Assembly: GCF_014696315.1 (NCBI RefSeq)
Contig: NZ_JACJPX010000005.1
Span: 1-64,000, forward strand
Length of the DNA stretch: 64,000 nt
Source of the DNA: Calothrix membranacea FACHB-236
GTDB lineage: Bacteria; Cyanobacteriota; Cyanobacteriia; Cyanobacteriales; Nostocaceae
Reading direction: 5' to 3'
Shown here: positions 55,338 to 64,000 of the stretch, piece by piece
How positions within the stretch are numbered: the stretch's first letter is position 1
Layout: each line of letters starts with the position of its first letter
The notes under the pieces: generated by a model
The model's input: the letters and a program-made list of their open reading frames with translations, nothing else
What the model was told of the DNA's origin: nothing
The model's database searches: none
Made by a program: the position numbers and the translations under genes

Positions 55338-57407
55338 ATGCTGTTACCCGAGCGAGAAAGGCAACGAATAGAATTACTTGATCAATATCGAATTTTAGAT
55401 ACCGTACCAGAAGAATTTTTTGATGAACTCACGCAGTTGGCTGCGGATTTATGCGAAATGCCAATTGCAATGATTAGTTTAGTCGATGCTGAACGTGAAT
55501 GGTTTAAGTCTAAAGTCGGAGTTAATCAAGCTGAAGTTCCGCGTAGCTTGGCTTTTGGCGCGTATACGATTCTCGAAAGTGAAAGCTTGATTATTCCAGA
55601 TACTTTAGAAGATGAGCGATTTATTAAAAATCCACTTGTAATTTCTGATCCTTATTGTCGCAGTTATCTAGGAGTTCCTTTAATTGCCTCAAACGGCTTG
55701 GCTATAGGTAGCTTTTGTGTAATTGATATTGTGCCTCGCTACTTCAATTTGCAACAACAAGCAATATTAAAAAAATTAGCCAAACAAGTATTGAGGTCTT
55801 TGGAATCACATCGAGAAAAAGTTACTAATTATAGCCAAAGGATGATTAATCTTCTATTCCGCCATCATCCTAATCCCATGTGGGTATATGACGGTAATAC
55901 CCTAGAATTTTTAGATGCCAATGAAGCAGCAGTTATTCATTATGGCTACTCTCGCAAAGAGTTATTAAGAATGCATGTTACTGACATTGATTTATCAGAA
56001 GACGTGCGTTTATTACAGAAATGTTTAGTTCACAAAAATAGTAAATTTAGCTTTTCTGGAGAAGCTCAACATCGTCTCAAAGATGGGCAGATTATTGATG
56101 TTGAAGTTGTGAAGCATGCCATCGAATATGATGCAAAATACGCTTGCTTAGTTTATAACCGAGATATTACAGAACGGAAAAAAACTGAACAGGCTATTAA
56201 AACTCAACTGGAACGAGAGCATTTGATGAGAACTGTTTCTGGGAGAATTCGTCACTCTTTGAATCTCCAGGATATACTCAATGCTACGGTACAAGAGGTA
56301 CGAGATATTCTTCAAGTCGATCGGGTAATAGTTTTTCGCTTTGCCGCAGATATGAGTGGTACAATTGTTGCCGAATCAGTAGAAAATGGCTGGACTGCTT
56401 GTATTGGTGTAGAGATAAAAGATACCTGCTTTCAAACAGGTGCAGAATTGGCGTGTTATCAAGGCCGTAACAAGGCGATCGCGAATATTTACGAAGCTGG
56501 ACTTACTGATTGCCATATTAGGATGTTAGAACAGTTTGAAGTCAAAGCAAGTTTAGTAGTACCAATTCTCTTGCAGGTAAGTGAGGAAAACCCTAGCGCT
56601 AGCCTCTGGGGTTTATTAGTTGCACACCAATGTTCTCATCCTCGCAAATGGGAAGAACATCAAATAGATCTACTCGATCAACTGACTGTGCCAATTGCGA
56701 TCGCTATTCAACAGTCTAGTATTTTACAGCAAGCTCAGACAGAAATTGCCCAAAGACAGCAAGCTGAAGTGAAGCTTAGAAGCGCATTGGCCGAAAAAGA
56801 AGTATTGCTTAAAGAGATTCATCATCGAGTTAAAAATAATTTACAAATTGTCTCTAGCCTCTTGCAGCTTCAGTCTCAAACCCTCGACGCGCCGGAAGCT
56901 ATTAAAGTCCTTAGAGAAAGCCAAAATCGTATTGATTCTATCTCTTTAATTCATAAAAACTTATACACAACACCGAATATTGGACAACTAGATGTTGCCG
57001 AATATATCGAAAATTTAGCAACTAATTTGTTAATTTCTTATCAAATAGAACCTGCCAAAATTAGTTTAGAAACTTATATAGATGCAGTGAGCCTGAATAT
57101 TGATCAAGCAATTGCCTGTGGTTTAATTATTAATGAATTAATATCCAACGCTCTGAAACATGCTTTTACTAACCACCAAGTAGGCAATATTATAATTAGC
57201 TTGCATAATCTCGGAGAGACGATAGAAATGGTAGTGCAAGATGATGGTATTGGCTTACCCAATGATTTTGATTTAATAAATACTAACTCATTAGGTCTTT
57301 CGCTAGTTTATGATTTAGCCACTGCTCAACTAGAAGGAAATATTACTGTAGACAATAATCAAGGAACAATATTCAAAATCCAATTTCCACAATTAACCTT
57401 ATATTAA
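55338..57407 (+). CDS. GAF-PAS-GAF-HisKA_2 sensor histidine kinase with a probable DXCF-type cyanobacteriochrome GAF
   Basis: 689 residues. GAF1 (about 20-160), PAS (about 167-285), second GAF (about 305-465), HisKA_2 with EIHHRVKNNLQ (His496 likely phosphorylated) and HATPase (NELISNALKHAF, DDGIGL). The second GAF has the two cysteines of DXCF-type cyanobacteriochromes: Cys364 in DTCF (362-365) and Cys392-His393 in GLTDCHIRMLEQF. This suggests a bilin chromophore and light sensing, possibly violet/blue to green. No transmembrane segment. The RR-kinase gene begins 10 bp later. Bilin attachment is inferred. Confidence 0.87.
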   Translation: MLLPERERQRIELLDQYRILDTVPEEFFDELTQLAADLCEMPIAMISLVDAEREWFKSKVGVNQAEVPRSLAFGAYTILESESLIIPDTLEDERFIKNPLVISDPYCRSYLGVPLIASNGLAIGSFCVIDIVPRYFNLQQQAILKKLAKQVLRSLESHREKVTNYSQRMINLLFRHHPNPMWVYDGNTLEFLDANEAAVIHYGYSRKELLRMHVTDIDLSEDVRLLQKCLVHKNSKFSFSGEAQHRLKDGQIIDVEVVKHAIEYDAKYACLVYNRDITERKKTEQAIKTQLEREHLMRTVSGRIRHSLNLQDILNATVQEVRDILQVDRVIVFRFAADMSGTIVAESVENGWTACIGVEIKDTCFQTGAELACYQGRNKAIANIYEAGLTDCHIRMLEQFEVKASLVVPILLQVSEENPSASLWGLLVAHQCSHPRKWEEHQIDLLDQLTVPIAIAIQQSSILQQAQTEIAQRQQAEVKLRSALAEKEVLLKEIHHRVKNNLQIVSSLLQLQSQTLDAPEAIKVLRESQNRIDSISLIHKNLYTTPNIGQLDVAEYIENLATNLLISYQIEPAKISLETYIDAVSLNIDQAIACGLIINELISNALKHAFTNHQVGNIIISLHNLGETIEMVVQDDGIGLPNDFDLINTNSLGLSLVYDLATAQLEGNITVDNNQGTIFKIQFPQLTLY

Positions 57408-57417
57408 TAAATCTCAA

Positions 57418-58935
57418 ATGGTTCATGTGAGGGTTTTAATCGTAGAAGATGAAGTGATTGTGGCTAGAACTATTTCTAGCCAACTTAGTCAACTTGGCTA
57501 TATTGTTACGGGTACAGCTTCTTCAGGCAATGTTGCTATTGCCAAAGCTTTAGAAACTAAACCAGACATAGTGTTAATGGATATTATCCTGAAAGGAGAA
57601 ATGGATGGTATTGCTGCATCTAGTTATATACGTGAGCAATTGGATATTCCAGTAATTTTTCTGACGGCCTATGGCGATGCTAATACTTTAGAACGGGCAA
57701 AAATTACTCAACCTTTTGGATATATTGTTAAACCTTTTACTATTAAAGATTTACAAATAGCTATAGAAATAGCCCTATTAAAATATCAGTTAGAATGCGA
57801 TTTACGAGAGAATCGGGATCAATTAGCAACGCTGTTAAACTCAATGAGCGATGCAGTAATTGCTACAGACGAGCGCGGAATTGTCACATTTATGAATCCC
57901 GCCTCGGAAAAATTAACTGGCTGGTGTAAAGAAGAAGCATTAGGAAATGACATATCACAGATTTTTCGTTTAATCGATGATGTAATCAACACAACAATAG
58001 AAAATTCTGTTACACGAGCGCTGCAAGAACAACAAGTTATTTCTTCAGGAGACTATACTTCTCTAATTGCCAAAAATGGTAAAAAAATACCCATTGGTGA
58101 CAAAGCTTCACCCCTAATGCGAAGACCAAATCAAATAACTGGTGTAGTTCTAGTTTTTTGGGATCTCAGCGCTAAGCGTGAAACAGAATTACTGAAGCAA
58201 GCTTTAGAAAAAGAACAAGAAGTTAATCGGCTGAAATCTTTATTTATCTCTACGGTGTCTCATGAATTTCGCAATCCCTTAACAGTAATTCAAACCGCAG
58301 TTGAGTTGATTGACCTCAAAGGCGCAAATTTAGCAGATGCTAAAAGAACAACCTACGTCAAGCGCATTCTCACTGCTGTGCAAACCATGAAACATCTCAT
58401 GGATGATGTACTCTTCATGGGTAGGTCTGAAGCTGGAAAACTTTTGTTTAATCCTGTTCCCTTAAACTTGCATAAATTCTGTCAAGAAGTAATTGAAGAA
58501 TTTGCACTTATTGAAGGTAGCCTTCATGAATTTGTATTTACTTGCGAAAGTCAAAATACAGATGCTGTAATGGACGAACGTCTCTTACATTACATATTAG
58601 GAAATATACTTTCTAATGCAGTCAAATATTCACCAGAAGGTGGCAGAATTGAACTACATCTCAAATGTGATTCTTTAACAGGCATAGCTACTTTTGAGAT
58701 TCAAGACCAAGGAATTGGCATTCCCGAAGCAGACTACAATAAACTTTTTGAATCATTTTATCGAGCTTCTAATGTTAAATTAACTCAGGGTAATGGTTTA
58801 GGTTTAGTAATTGTTAAAAAGTCAGTAGAAGCTCACAAAGGCCAAATCAGTTTCACCAGTCAAGTTGGTGTTGGTACTAAATTTACAGTGAATTTGCCCT
58901 TAAGTCCTGAATTATCTGTGACTACGATTGAATAA
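57418..58935 (+). CDS. Response regulator-PAS-histidine kinase hybrid
   Basis: 505 residues. REC domain (1-125) with phospho-acceptor Asp55 (IVLMDIIL), acidic pair Glu10-Asp11, Thr in LTAYGD and Lys105 in VKPF. PAS (about 132-255: LLNSMSDAVIATDERGIVTFMNPASEKLTGW), then HisKA with His282 (SHEFRNPLTV) and HATPase (NILSNAVKYSPEGG, DQGIGIPE, GNGLGLVIVKK). The 10-bp gap from the upstream kinase implies an operon and a phosphorelay between them: the HisKA_2 kinase likely phosphorylates Asp55. Its own output target is not encoded here. Confidence 0.9.
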   Translation: MVHVRVLIVEDEVIVARTISSQLSQLGYIVTGTASSGNVAIAKALETKPDIVLMDIILKGEMDGIAASSYIREQLDIPVIFLTAYGDANTLERAKITQPFGYIVKPFTIKDLQIAIEIALLKYQLECDLRENRDQLATLLNSMSDAVIATDERGIVTFMNPASEKLTGWCKEEALGNDISQIFRLIDDVINTTIENSVTRALQEQQVISSGDYTSLIAKNGKKIPIGDKASPLMRRPNQITGVVLVFWDLSAKRETELLKQALEKEQEVNRLKSLFISTVSHEFRNPLTVIQTAVELIDLKGANLADAKRTTYVKRILTAVQTMKHLMDDVLFMGRSEAGKLLFNPVPLNLHKFCQEVIEEFALIEGSLHEFVFTCESQNTDAVMDERLLHYILGNILSNAVKYSPEGGRIELHLKCDSLTGIATFEIQDQGIGIPEADYNKLFESFYRASNVKLTQGNGLGLVIVKKSVEAHKGQISFTSQVGVGTKFTVNLPLSPELSVTTIE

Positions 58936-59033
58936 TGGTAATGGGTAATGGGTAATGGGTAATTGGTAATGGTTAATTGGTAATTGGTAATTGGTAATTG
59001 GTAATGGTTAATTGGTAATTGGTAATTGGTAAT
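58936..59033. repeat. GGTAATT/GGGTAAT heptamer tandem array
   Basis: About thirteen degenerate 7-bp units (GGGTAAT, then GGTAATT with TGGTTAAT variants). Begins right after the kinase stop codon. Confidence 0.85.
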
Positions 59034-59043
59034 AGAAAATTCC

Positions 59044-59080
59044 CCCTTGCTCCCTGCTCCCTGCTCCCTGCTCCCTTGCC
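59044..59080. repeat. CTCCCTG heptamer tandem array
   Basis: Four to five CTCCCTG units (with CTTGCTC/CCCTTGCC ends). A second STRR type directly next to the GGTAATT array. Confidence 0.8.
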
Positions 59081-59082
59081 CA

Positions 59083-61707
59083 TTAAGGCTCCTGCGTCAC
59101 CCCGCCCACAACTGGCTTCACATTCTCTCCGGAAAATGGATCAGTACCGCCACTCCAGTTAAAGTCACTAATGCGGAAGCTAATACCGCCTAATTGCAAT
59201 ACGGGATTGTAACGTAAGGTTAGTCCGTAGGTGCGGCGGCTATATTCTAGAAAGTAATCGGTGCTACTTTCTCTCCCTGTATCTAAGTTGACCGATGTCT
59301 GAAAGCCTAAGCGGAATGGGCCATAGATTTGCTGTGTAATTCCCGCACTCAAAACTCTAGTATCAACAGCGCGATCAAATAAGAAAGGTGATAATCCACT
59401 GTTGAAACCTTGGGAATAGCTGACATTAAAGGCCGTATAGTCGAAATAAGGGCGCGAAAAATGACCAATCTGCCCTTCTAAACCAATTGTGCCAATGAGG
59501 GTGCTTTGGTTATCGCCGTTAGTGTAATAACTAGAAGTACCTGTAATCCCAGCGATCGCTCGCAAGTAAGGAACCACGGGGTTGGCTGTGTATCGTAAAC
59601 CCTCAGTAGCAGTGGGTGGTAATCCTTGCCCTTGCCACAGCAACAAACCACCACTTAGAGATGCGCTAGCTTGCAGACGACCGAGAGAAATGCGATCGTT
59701 GTCTCTTGTTACTTCTAACAAGTCGAGGCGATCTGTATTGGCATTAATATATTGAGCGCCTGCTTGATAGCTCAGGTTAATACCACTGTTACCTAAAGGA
59801 ATGATTGGCGAACTCACTACACCGCCAAGGCTACTTTGCACAGTTTGATAGCCCAGCGTACCGTTATAAAGGCGATCGCGGTAACTATATTCTAAATTCA
59901 ATAAATGGGGATTTTGATTGCCTAATTCCTGGCGCAAACGCACACTGGCTTTGAGGTTATCTTCGACTTTACTGAGGTTGAGACTGGTTAGCTCTCCATT
60001 ACCCTCAATTACAGCTTTGGGGTTCAAATTCACACTCAGCCGACTTCTAAGACCAAATAAGGCTCCTAAATCACCAGTACCGTCTTGCACTGCTTTTTGA
60101 GCAAAAAACTGCGGCGAGATAGTCCAGCGTGTCTTGTCTGTAGTCACAACATCAAAACCACGCTCAAGATACAAACCACCCCGCTGATCGCCATCAAAAC
60201 CAGGTGAGACGATCGCGGGAGTAACATCACGTTCCCGGCGGTCAATCTGCTGCTGCTCACGGGGAATACCAACGGCAAAGTTTTGATCAAAAACTAACCT
60301 CGCTCCCTGACTCCTGACGTTGTCTACTAAGGGCGATTCTCTAGTGAGAGTGACATTAGCTGCCCTTAAGACTAGTTCTGGCGGTGAAAAGGGGTCATTA
60401 GTAATGCTCACATCTTGCGCTTGCCAGCCACGCGGGTAAAAATCAATACGTTCTGCTTCAAAACGTAGGCGCTTAATTATACCCCCCGATTTTGGAGGAG
60501 GAATGTTTCTGGCATCAGATCTGCCACCTAAGGCGACATCAATTCCGCCTGGGCTGTTAACACCAGTAAGGGGCTGATTGGCACGAATGCGATCGCTATT
60601 TGGACGCTGGGGAAATCCACCTGCGGTTACATCTGTGGGTAAAAATGCTACATCTTTTTCTGCTGTGGGGATGTAAATTTCACCCCGACCTTTTTGCAGT
60701 TCCCCATTATCTTGAATAAAGTTATATGTAAAACGTTGTCCTCGCAACACTTGATCGCCCCGTGTCAAGGCAACGTTACCTTCTCCCACAGCAATTAAGT
60801 TATCTAAATTGATTTGTAAGCGATCGGCATCCACCACAGCGCCATCAAACCTTACTACTACATTTCCTTCGGCTGTTACAATCCGGCGTTGCTCATCAAA
60901 TACTTGGCGATCGGAAATGACTTCTACAGTTCTGGGCCGAGGCGGTGTATTGGCAGGGGGAGTTGTATTTGCAGGTTGACTTGGTTGTTGATTTGTAGTT
61001 TCACCTTGAGGCGCTGTTGTGGGCTGGCTGGGGGTGGGAATTGGCGCAGGAGACGTAAATTCTATAGCTGAGGGCACTGGCGAGCCATTTGTCGGGCTGC
61101 GAGATTTAAACTCAATAGTATTTTGTACTACTTGCGGCGATTGCTGTATGTTTTGAGCAACAGTTGTGGGTGTAGTTGGAGTCTGGCTAGGCTGTGCTAC
61201 TTGAGGAGAGGGGAATGAGCTTTGATTTGTAGCGTTAGGTGCGTAGGCGTAGCCCGTCGTAGACATCGCATTTGTTGAAGGGAAGTTTTCATTGTTGATG
61301 GCGTTAGGTGCAATTGCACCTCCTATATTTAAGCGATCGCTGTCATTCTGCTGTGGGTAAGCAATGCCCAAAGGCTGTCCTAATAACGCCGCGCTCATTG
61401 GCGCATTCAGGGGAGAAAATTCTGATGGAAGAGTTTTTGGTGGGTTTGGTTGATTGAGATTTGGGGAAACTACTAATTTATCCCGCGTCAACTTGTTGGC
61501 ATCGGGCTGAGTTTGAGATTTGTCCCCCACAGTCGAAGGCTGTGGCGTTGCTTGTTGCGGCTGGGATTTCTCTAGATTTGACTGCGTACCAGTATCTGCT
61601 GCTACAGATAATTTGAACTTAGTATCGCTAGCAGATGAGGTAGGATTTGCAGGTTGTAACGCTTCCGCGACGGGAGGCAGGGCGGGAGGCAGGACGGGAT
61701 GAAGCAT
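59083..61707 (-). CDS. LptD/OstA-like outer-membrane protein (DUF3769)
   Basis: 874 residues. The first 280 residues are Pro/Gln/Thr/Ser-rich and of low complexity. An OstA/LptA-like segment (about 285-370: RTVEVISDRQVFDEQRRIVTAEGNVVVRFDGAVVDADRLQINLDNLIAVGEGNVALTRGDQVLRGQRFTYNF) follows. The last 400 residues are alternating beta strands typical of an outer-membrane barrel. This matches the cyanobacterial LptD-like family with the DUF3769 domain. It probably inserts lipopolysaccharide at the outer membrane. ATG at 61707; an export signal is not obvious at this start, so the true start could differ. Confidence 0.8.
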   Translation of the reverse strand: MLHPVLPPALPPVAEALQPANPTSSASDTKFKLSVAADTGTQSNLEKSQPQQATPQPSTVGDKSQTQPDANKLTRDKLVVSPNLNQPNPPKTLPSEFSPLNAPMSAALLGQPLGIAYPQQNDSDRLNIGGAIAPNAINNENFPSTNAMSTTGYAYAPNATNQSSFPSPQVAQPSQTPTTPTTVAQNIQQSPQVVQNTIEFKSRSPTNGSPVPSAIEFTSPAPIPTPSQPTTAPQGETTNQQPSQPANTTPPANTPPRPRTVEVISDRQVFDEQRRIVTAEGNVVVRFDGAVVDADRLQINLDNLIAVGEGNVALTRGDQVLRGQRFTYNFIQDNGELQKGRGEIYIPTAEKDVAFLPTDVTAGGFPQRPNSDRIRANQPLTGVNSPGGIDVALGGRSDARNIPPPKSGGIIKRLRFEAERIDFYPRGWQAQDVSITNDPFSPPELVLRAANVTLTRESPLVDNVRSQGARLVFDQNFAVGIPREQQQIDRRERDVTPAIVSPGFDGDQRGGLYLERGFDVVTTDKTRWTISPQFFAQKAVQDGTGDLGALFGLRSRLSVNLNPKAVIEGNGELTSLNLSKVEDNLKASVRLRQELGNQNPHLLNLEYSYRDRLYNGTLGYQTVQSSLGGVVSSPIIPLGNSGINLSYQAGAQYINANTDRLDLLEVTRDNDRISLGRLQASASLSGGLLLWQGQGLPPTATEGLRYTANPVVPYLRAIAGITGTSSYYTNGDNQSTLIGTIGLEGQIGHFSRPYFDYTAFNVSYSQGFNSGLSPFLFDRAVDTRVLSAGITQQIYGPFRLGFQTSVNLDTGRESSTDYFLEYSRRTYGLTLRYNPVLQLGGISFRISDFNWSGGTDPFSGENVKPVVGGVTQEP

Positions 61708-62064
61708 ATTTCAGCACAATCAAGCAAACAAATAGCCAATTAGTAGCCGGAAGGAGAATACACCTTTTGCCTTCCGACTATGCCGTCTGCCTATTTGCAG
61801 CAAGCTGGCCGGAGATGGACACTTTTTACTAAAAGAATCCGCTAGGAGGGTTTCCTTTGGGAATAAATTTAGGGTTCCCTCCTTTGTAGCAAATGCCGTC
61901 AGCTTTGACTATTCATAGATGTTTGAGAGCCGTGAGTCATCTCAAAGCCGAACCTACAACATAGAGTAGCAAATGCCTTGGGGAACCCCATAAAAGCAAG
62001 TGTCCATATAGCTTTTGGTGTCTTCCGCCTTCCGGCAATCCTACGCGGATAATAAATCGCGCTT
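61708..62064. other. Spacer with partial dyads
   Basis: 357 bp. GGAGGG (61845-61850) faces CCCTCC (61877-61882), and the string GTAGCAAATGCC occurs twice (about 61888 and 61966). Function unknown; no gene seen. Confidence 0.45.
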
Positions 62065-62181
62065 TTACTCGAAATCCCGACGACCGGGGTTACGAGCTGG
62101 ATCGTTAGACAAGAATCCCAAGACGAAGATAGTTACAAAGAAGGCAACAACAATATAAACAACGATTTTTAAAGTAAGCAT
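62065..62181 (-). CDS. psbI: Photosystem II reaction centre protein I
   Basis: 38 residues: [20 protein letters not shown], then [18 protein letters not shown]. It is essentially the conserved PsbI sequence, with one membrane helix (about 5-24) and the diagnostic SNDPxRNPGR lumen/stroma tail. PsbI stabilises the D1 side of photosystem II. ATG at 62181 with GGAG nine bases upstream. It stands alone, as usual in cyanobacteria. Confidence 0.95.
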   Translation of the reverse strand: MLTLKIVVYIVVAFFVTIFVLGFLSNDPARNPGRRDFE

Positions 62182-62504
62182 CAGAGAAATCTCCAAAAGG
62201 TATGAGAAACAGCAAATCTCTCTCTCGGTATCTGCTATGCAGAAAAGATAGCTCCTTTATATTACCCAAATCTCGTACCTTTTTTGGAGGACTCTATTGA
62301 GACAGGTCGAGTGTTTGGTTGTTGTTGCTGTTGTTGTGTATCTATCTTTGAGATATTCCCAATCAAGAACTTGTGGACTCGCTACTCTTGTGACGTTTAC
62401 TCACGCCTTAGGTTTCCATCTGTAAACAAAGAATTTGTTTGGTGTTTGGTGTTGGGTAATTAGTAATTGGTAATTGGTAATCGGAATTTCTTCCCTCATC
62501 ACCC
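62182..62504. other. Spacer upstream of psbI
   Basis: 323 bp. It should carry the psbI promoter; no element identified. Near 62455-62482 there is a GTAATTG-type STRR. Confidence 0.4.
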
Positions 62505-63194
62505 TCATCCTCTAACCTCCACCCCCTCACCTATACGGCTTTTAATCACTTTTGCCGGTATACCTACAGCTACAGAAAAAGGCGGAATATTTTTACTCAC
62601 TACTGCGCCTGCACCAATGACACTACCTTTACCGATAGTGACTCCATCCAATACAGTTACTCCATGCCCTAGCCAACAGTCATTCTCAATGACGATTCCC
62701 TGGCGAGTGATCCCTTGATTTCTAATTGGTTCGATCAGATCTGCAAAATTGTGATTATTCGCATATATTCCAGTGTGGGATGCAATCATGCAGTGCTTGC
62801 CAATTCTGATATCCCCAGGGCCAGCAATACACACATTTGGCCCGATGAATGTTTCTTCATCAATATATATGGAAGTATTATCCAAAGAACCAATATCTAC
62901 ATTGCGCTCAATTGCAACTTTATTTCCTAGATAAATTCTATTGTTATCGCCTCTGGCATCTATCCGCACACCTTTAAAGATAAATACATTCTTGCCGATT
63001 TCAATACAATCAGTGCCAAGAAATTCAACGCCATTTTGAATATAAACCTGACTATCTATACGAGCAAAGATACTACGATAAGCAAAGTTGCGTAATTTTG
63101 GGCCTAGTAGCAGTGAGGGAATTCCCCCTAGTAAACTTGTGGCAATAATTTCTTCTAAACGCTGAATTTTTGCTAAATATTGCTGAATTTTCAT
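62505..63194 (-). CDS. Left-handed-beta-helix acyltransferase (hexapeptide repeat)
   Basis: 229 residues. The first 50 residues are helical; the rest is a hexapeptide (LbH) array ([LIV]-G-x4 units: IEIGKNVFIFKGV, IYLGNKVAIERNVDIG, IYIDEETFIGPNVCIAGPGDIRIGKHCMIASHTGI). The active-site His is probably in YANNHNF, followed by a loop and WLGHGVTVLDGVTIGKGSVIGAGAVVSKNIPPFSVAVGIPAKVIKSR. O-acetyl- or acyl-transferase of sugar or polysaccharide type; the substrate is unknown. No sugar cluster is adjacent. Confidence 0.88.
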   Translation of the reverse strand: MKIQQYLAKIQRLEEIIATSLLGGIPSLLLGPKLRNFAYRSIFARIDSQVYIQNGVEFLGTDCIEIGKNVFIFKGVRIDARGDNNRIYLGNKVAIERNVDIGSLDNTSIYIDEETFIGPNVCIAGPGDIRIGKHCMIASHTGIYANNHNFADLIEPIRNQGITRQGIVIENDCWLGHGVTVLDGVTIGKGSVIGAGAVVSKNIPPFSVAVGIPAKVIKSRIGEGVEVRG

Positions 63195-63813
63195 GATTCA
63201 ATGTGTCTCTAATAGATTTTATTGGCTGGTAGGGATAATTTGTTATCACTGGATTTCGGGTTATGCTCATGCCATTTATCTTGAGTATTTCTCAAGCGCA
63301 GTATTGCCATAATTTTGAGCAGCAAAAATGCATATTAAGTAGTTAGCGCTCAAGCACCCACTACATCAACTGCAAAATTTGTTTAGTGAAGAGGAATATG
63401 CTGATTAAGCATCAGCTAACACATTGCTGATTTCTTATTGCTTATGCTTAATTTCAAAACCTGGTTTTTAGCAAAATGCTATGCAATACTCAAGATATAG
63501 CAAAATATCAATGTTAACAAAATTACATTTTTGATAATAATAGAATTCCTATGGAATGTTTTCATCCTAGTAATCACGGGCTAATAATGCCTAATAAAAC
63601 AACTCTATTTTTGGCACATTAGTTGTGAGAATTTACTGGTGGTCAGATCCCCGACTTCTTCAAGAAGTCGGAGAGCTAAAAACTCATCAAAAATAATGGG
63701 GAAGACCACTAGATTGAGGATTTCTATATACGCAAGCTAGCAAAACTTACATTTTACCTAAAATGTAATTATTGTTAAATAATTATGAGTATTTATGCCC
63801 TAGTAAAAATCTG
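63195..63813. other. AT-rich spacer with one repeat
   Basis: 619 bp. It contains the CCGACTTCTT hairpin (63651) and otherwise no recognisable feature. Confidence 0.45.
63651..63671. repeat. CCGACTTCTT hairpin repeat
   Basis: CCGACTTCTT (63651-63660), one central base, AAGAAGTCGG (63662-63671). A perfect 21-bp dyad of a type frequent in Nostoc intergenic regions. Confidence 0.6.
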
Positions 63814-63942
63814 CTAGGGTGGAGTATCTCCGACTTCAGCCATCACATTAAAATTAACCATCGGTGCAAACAAGTAAGCGCTTCCCCGACTACTATGACG
63901 GCTTTCTTGCAACGAATTTCTAGAGTATGCTGCTCTAATCAT
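63814..63942 (-). CDS. Possible 42-residue protein
   Basis: ATG at 63942, TAG at 63814-63816. Translation starts MIRAAYSRNSLQESRHSSRG and continues SAYLFAPMVNFNVMAEVGDTPP. It is basic in the first half and hydrophobic in the second, with no stops, but no convincing Shine-Dalgarno. A GTG three codons upstream is also in frame. I do not recognise the family; it may be chance. Confidence 0.4.
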   Translation of the reverse strand: MIRAAYSRNSLQESRHSSRGSAYLFAPMVNFNVMAEVGDTPP

Positions 63943-64000
63943 GTTGCACACAGATGTTACTTACAAAACAAAGCACTCTTGCTATTACATGAGTGGCTTT

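Noticed and set aside
1-64000. tRNA or rRNA genes
   Set aside because: Scanned by eye for T-loop and rRNA signatures; none found. A covariance search would be decisive.

Overview
The window reads as chromosome of a filamentous, heterocyst-forming cyanobacterium (Nostoc/Anabaena/Calothrix/Tolypothrix type). The evidence is ntcA, a devBCA-type exporter operon, psbI, a heme oxygenase/hemN/bchE-like set, a probable cyanobacteriochrome kinase, many copies of the HIP1 octamer GCGATCGC, and the short tandem heptamer repeats (STRRs) common in Nostocales. I see no rRNA, tRNA, CRISPR array, phage module or transposase gene.

Layout. 0.1-9.3 kb: DUF3084 protein, ntcA (minus strand) with an NtcA-type site upstream, fabI, hisB, an ABC-transporter ATPase, a Wza-like polysaccharide export protein and an exported hydrolase. 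9.6-19.4 kb: SPFH protein, tpiA-folP, a DUF697-type GTPase, a PD-(D/E)XK nuclease convergent with a Dam-type methyltransferase (probable restriction-modification pair), a Ycf33-like protein with rbfA, and small conserved genes with a possible small RNA at about 18.3 kb. 19.5-23.9 kb: heme oxygenase, hemN and bchE-like gene on one strand, an oxygen-independent/low-oxygen tetrapyrrole set. 24.3-33 kb: VOC protein, HpsJ-like membrane protein, then what looks like a stress cassette (DUF6335, DUF2267, a PfpI-ferritin-like fusion, an SRPBCC membrane protein, two paralogous zinc alcohol dehydrogenases around an exported repeat protein, a cupin), closed by a strong terminator.

33.7-39.1 kb: a 1.5 kb non-coding stretch with three GTA-N8-TAC motifs, each followed at N22-24 by TA-N3-T, leads into devB-devC-devA. 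This is the clearest regulatory signal in the window and suggests NtcA-driven transcription with a long leader. 39.2-49.1 kb: membrane protein, HAD phosphatase, BASS transporter, a MITE-like repeat, B12 radical SAM protein, pentapeptide-repeat protein, TldE and TldD, and a 50-residue Cys-rich protein. 49.2-64 kb: degenerate SNase-like protein, ChrA, DUF442 phosphatase, PadR regulator, DUF4349 lipoprotein, SagB-like double nitroreductase, a GAF-PAS-GAF kinase with cyanobacteriochrome cysteines coupled to a response-regulator/kinase, a cyanobacterial LptD-like protein, psbI, an acyltransferase and a possible 42-residue gene.

How it fits together: the nitrogen regulator NtcA (1.8 kb) is encoded in the same window as a devBCA operon carrying NtcA-type promoters and a possible NtcA-type small RNA; tetrapyrrole and bilin genes sit alongside a bilin-type photoreceptor kinase; several genes serve the cell envelope (Wza-like, LptD-like, DevBCA, HpsJ-like, acyltransferase). 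All calls come from reading motifs by eye; no database search was possible.
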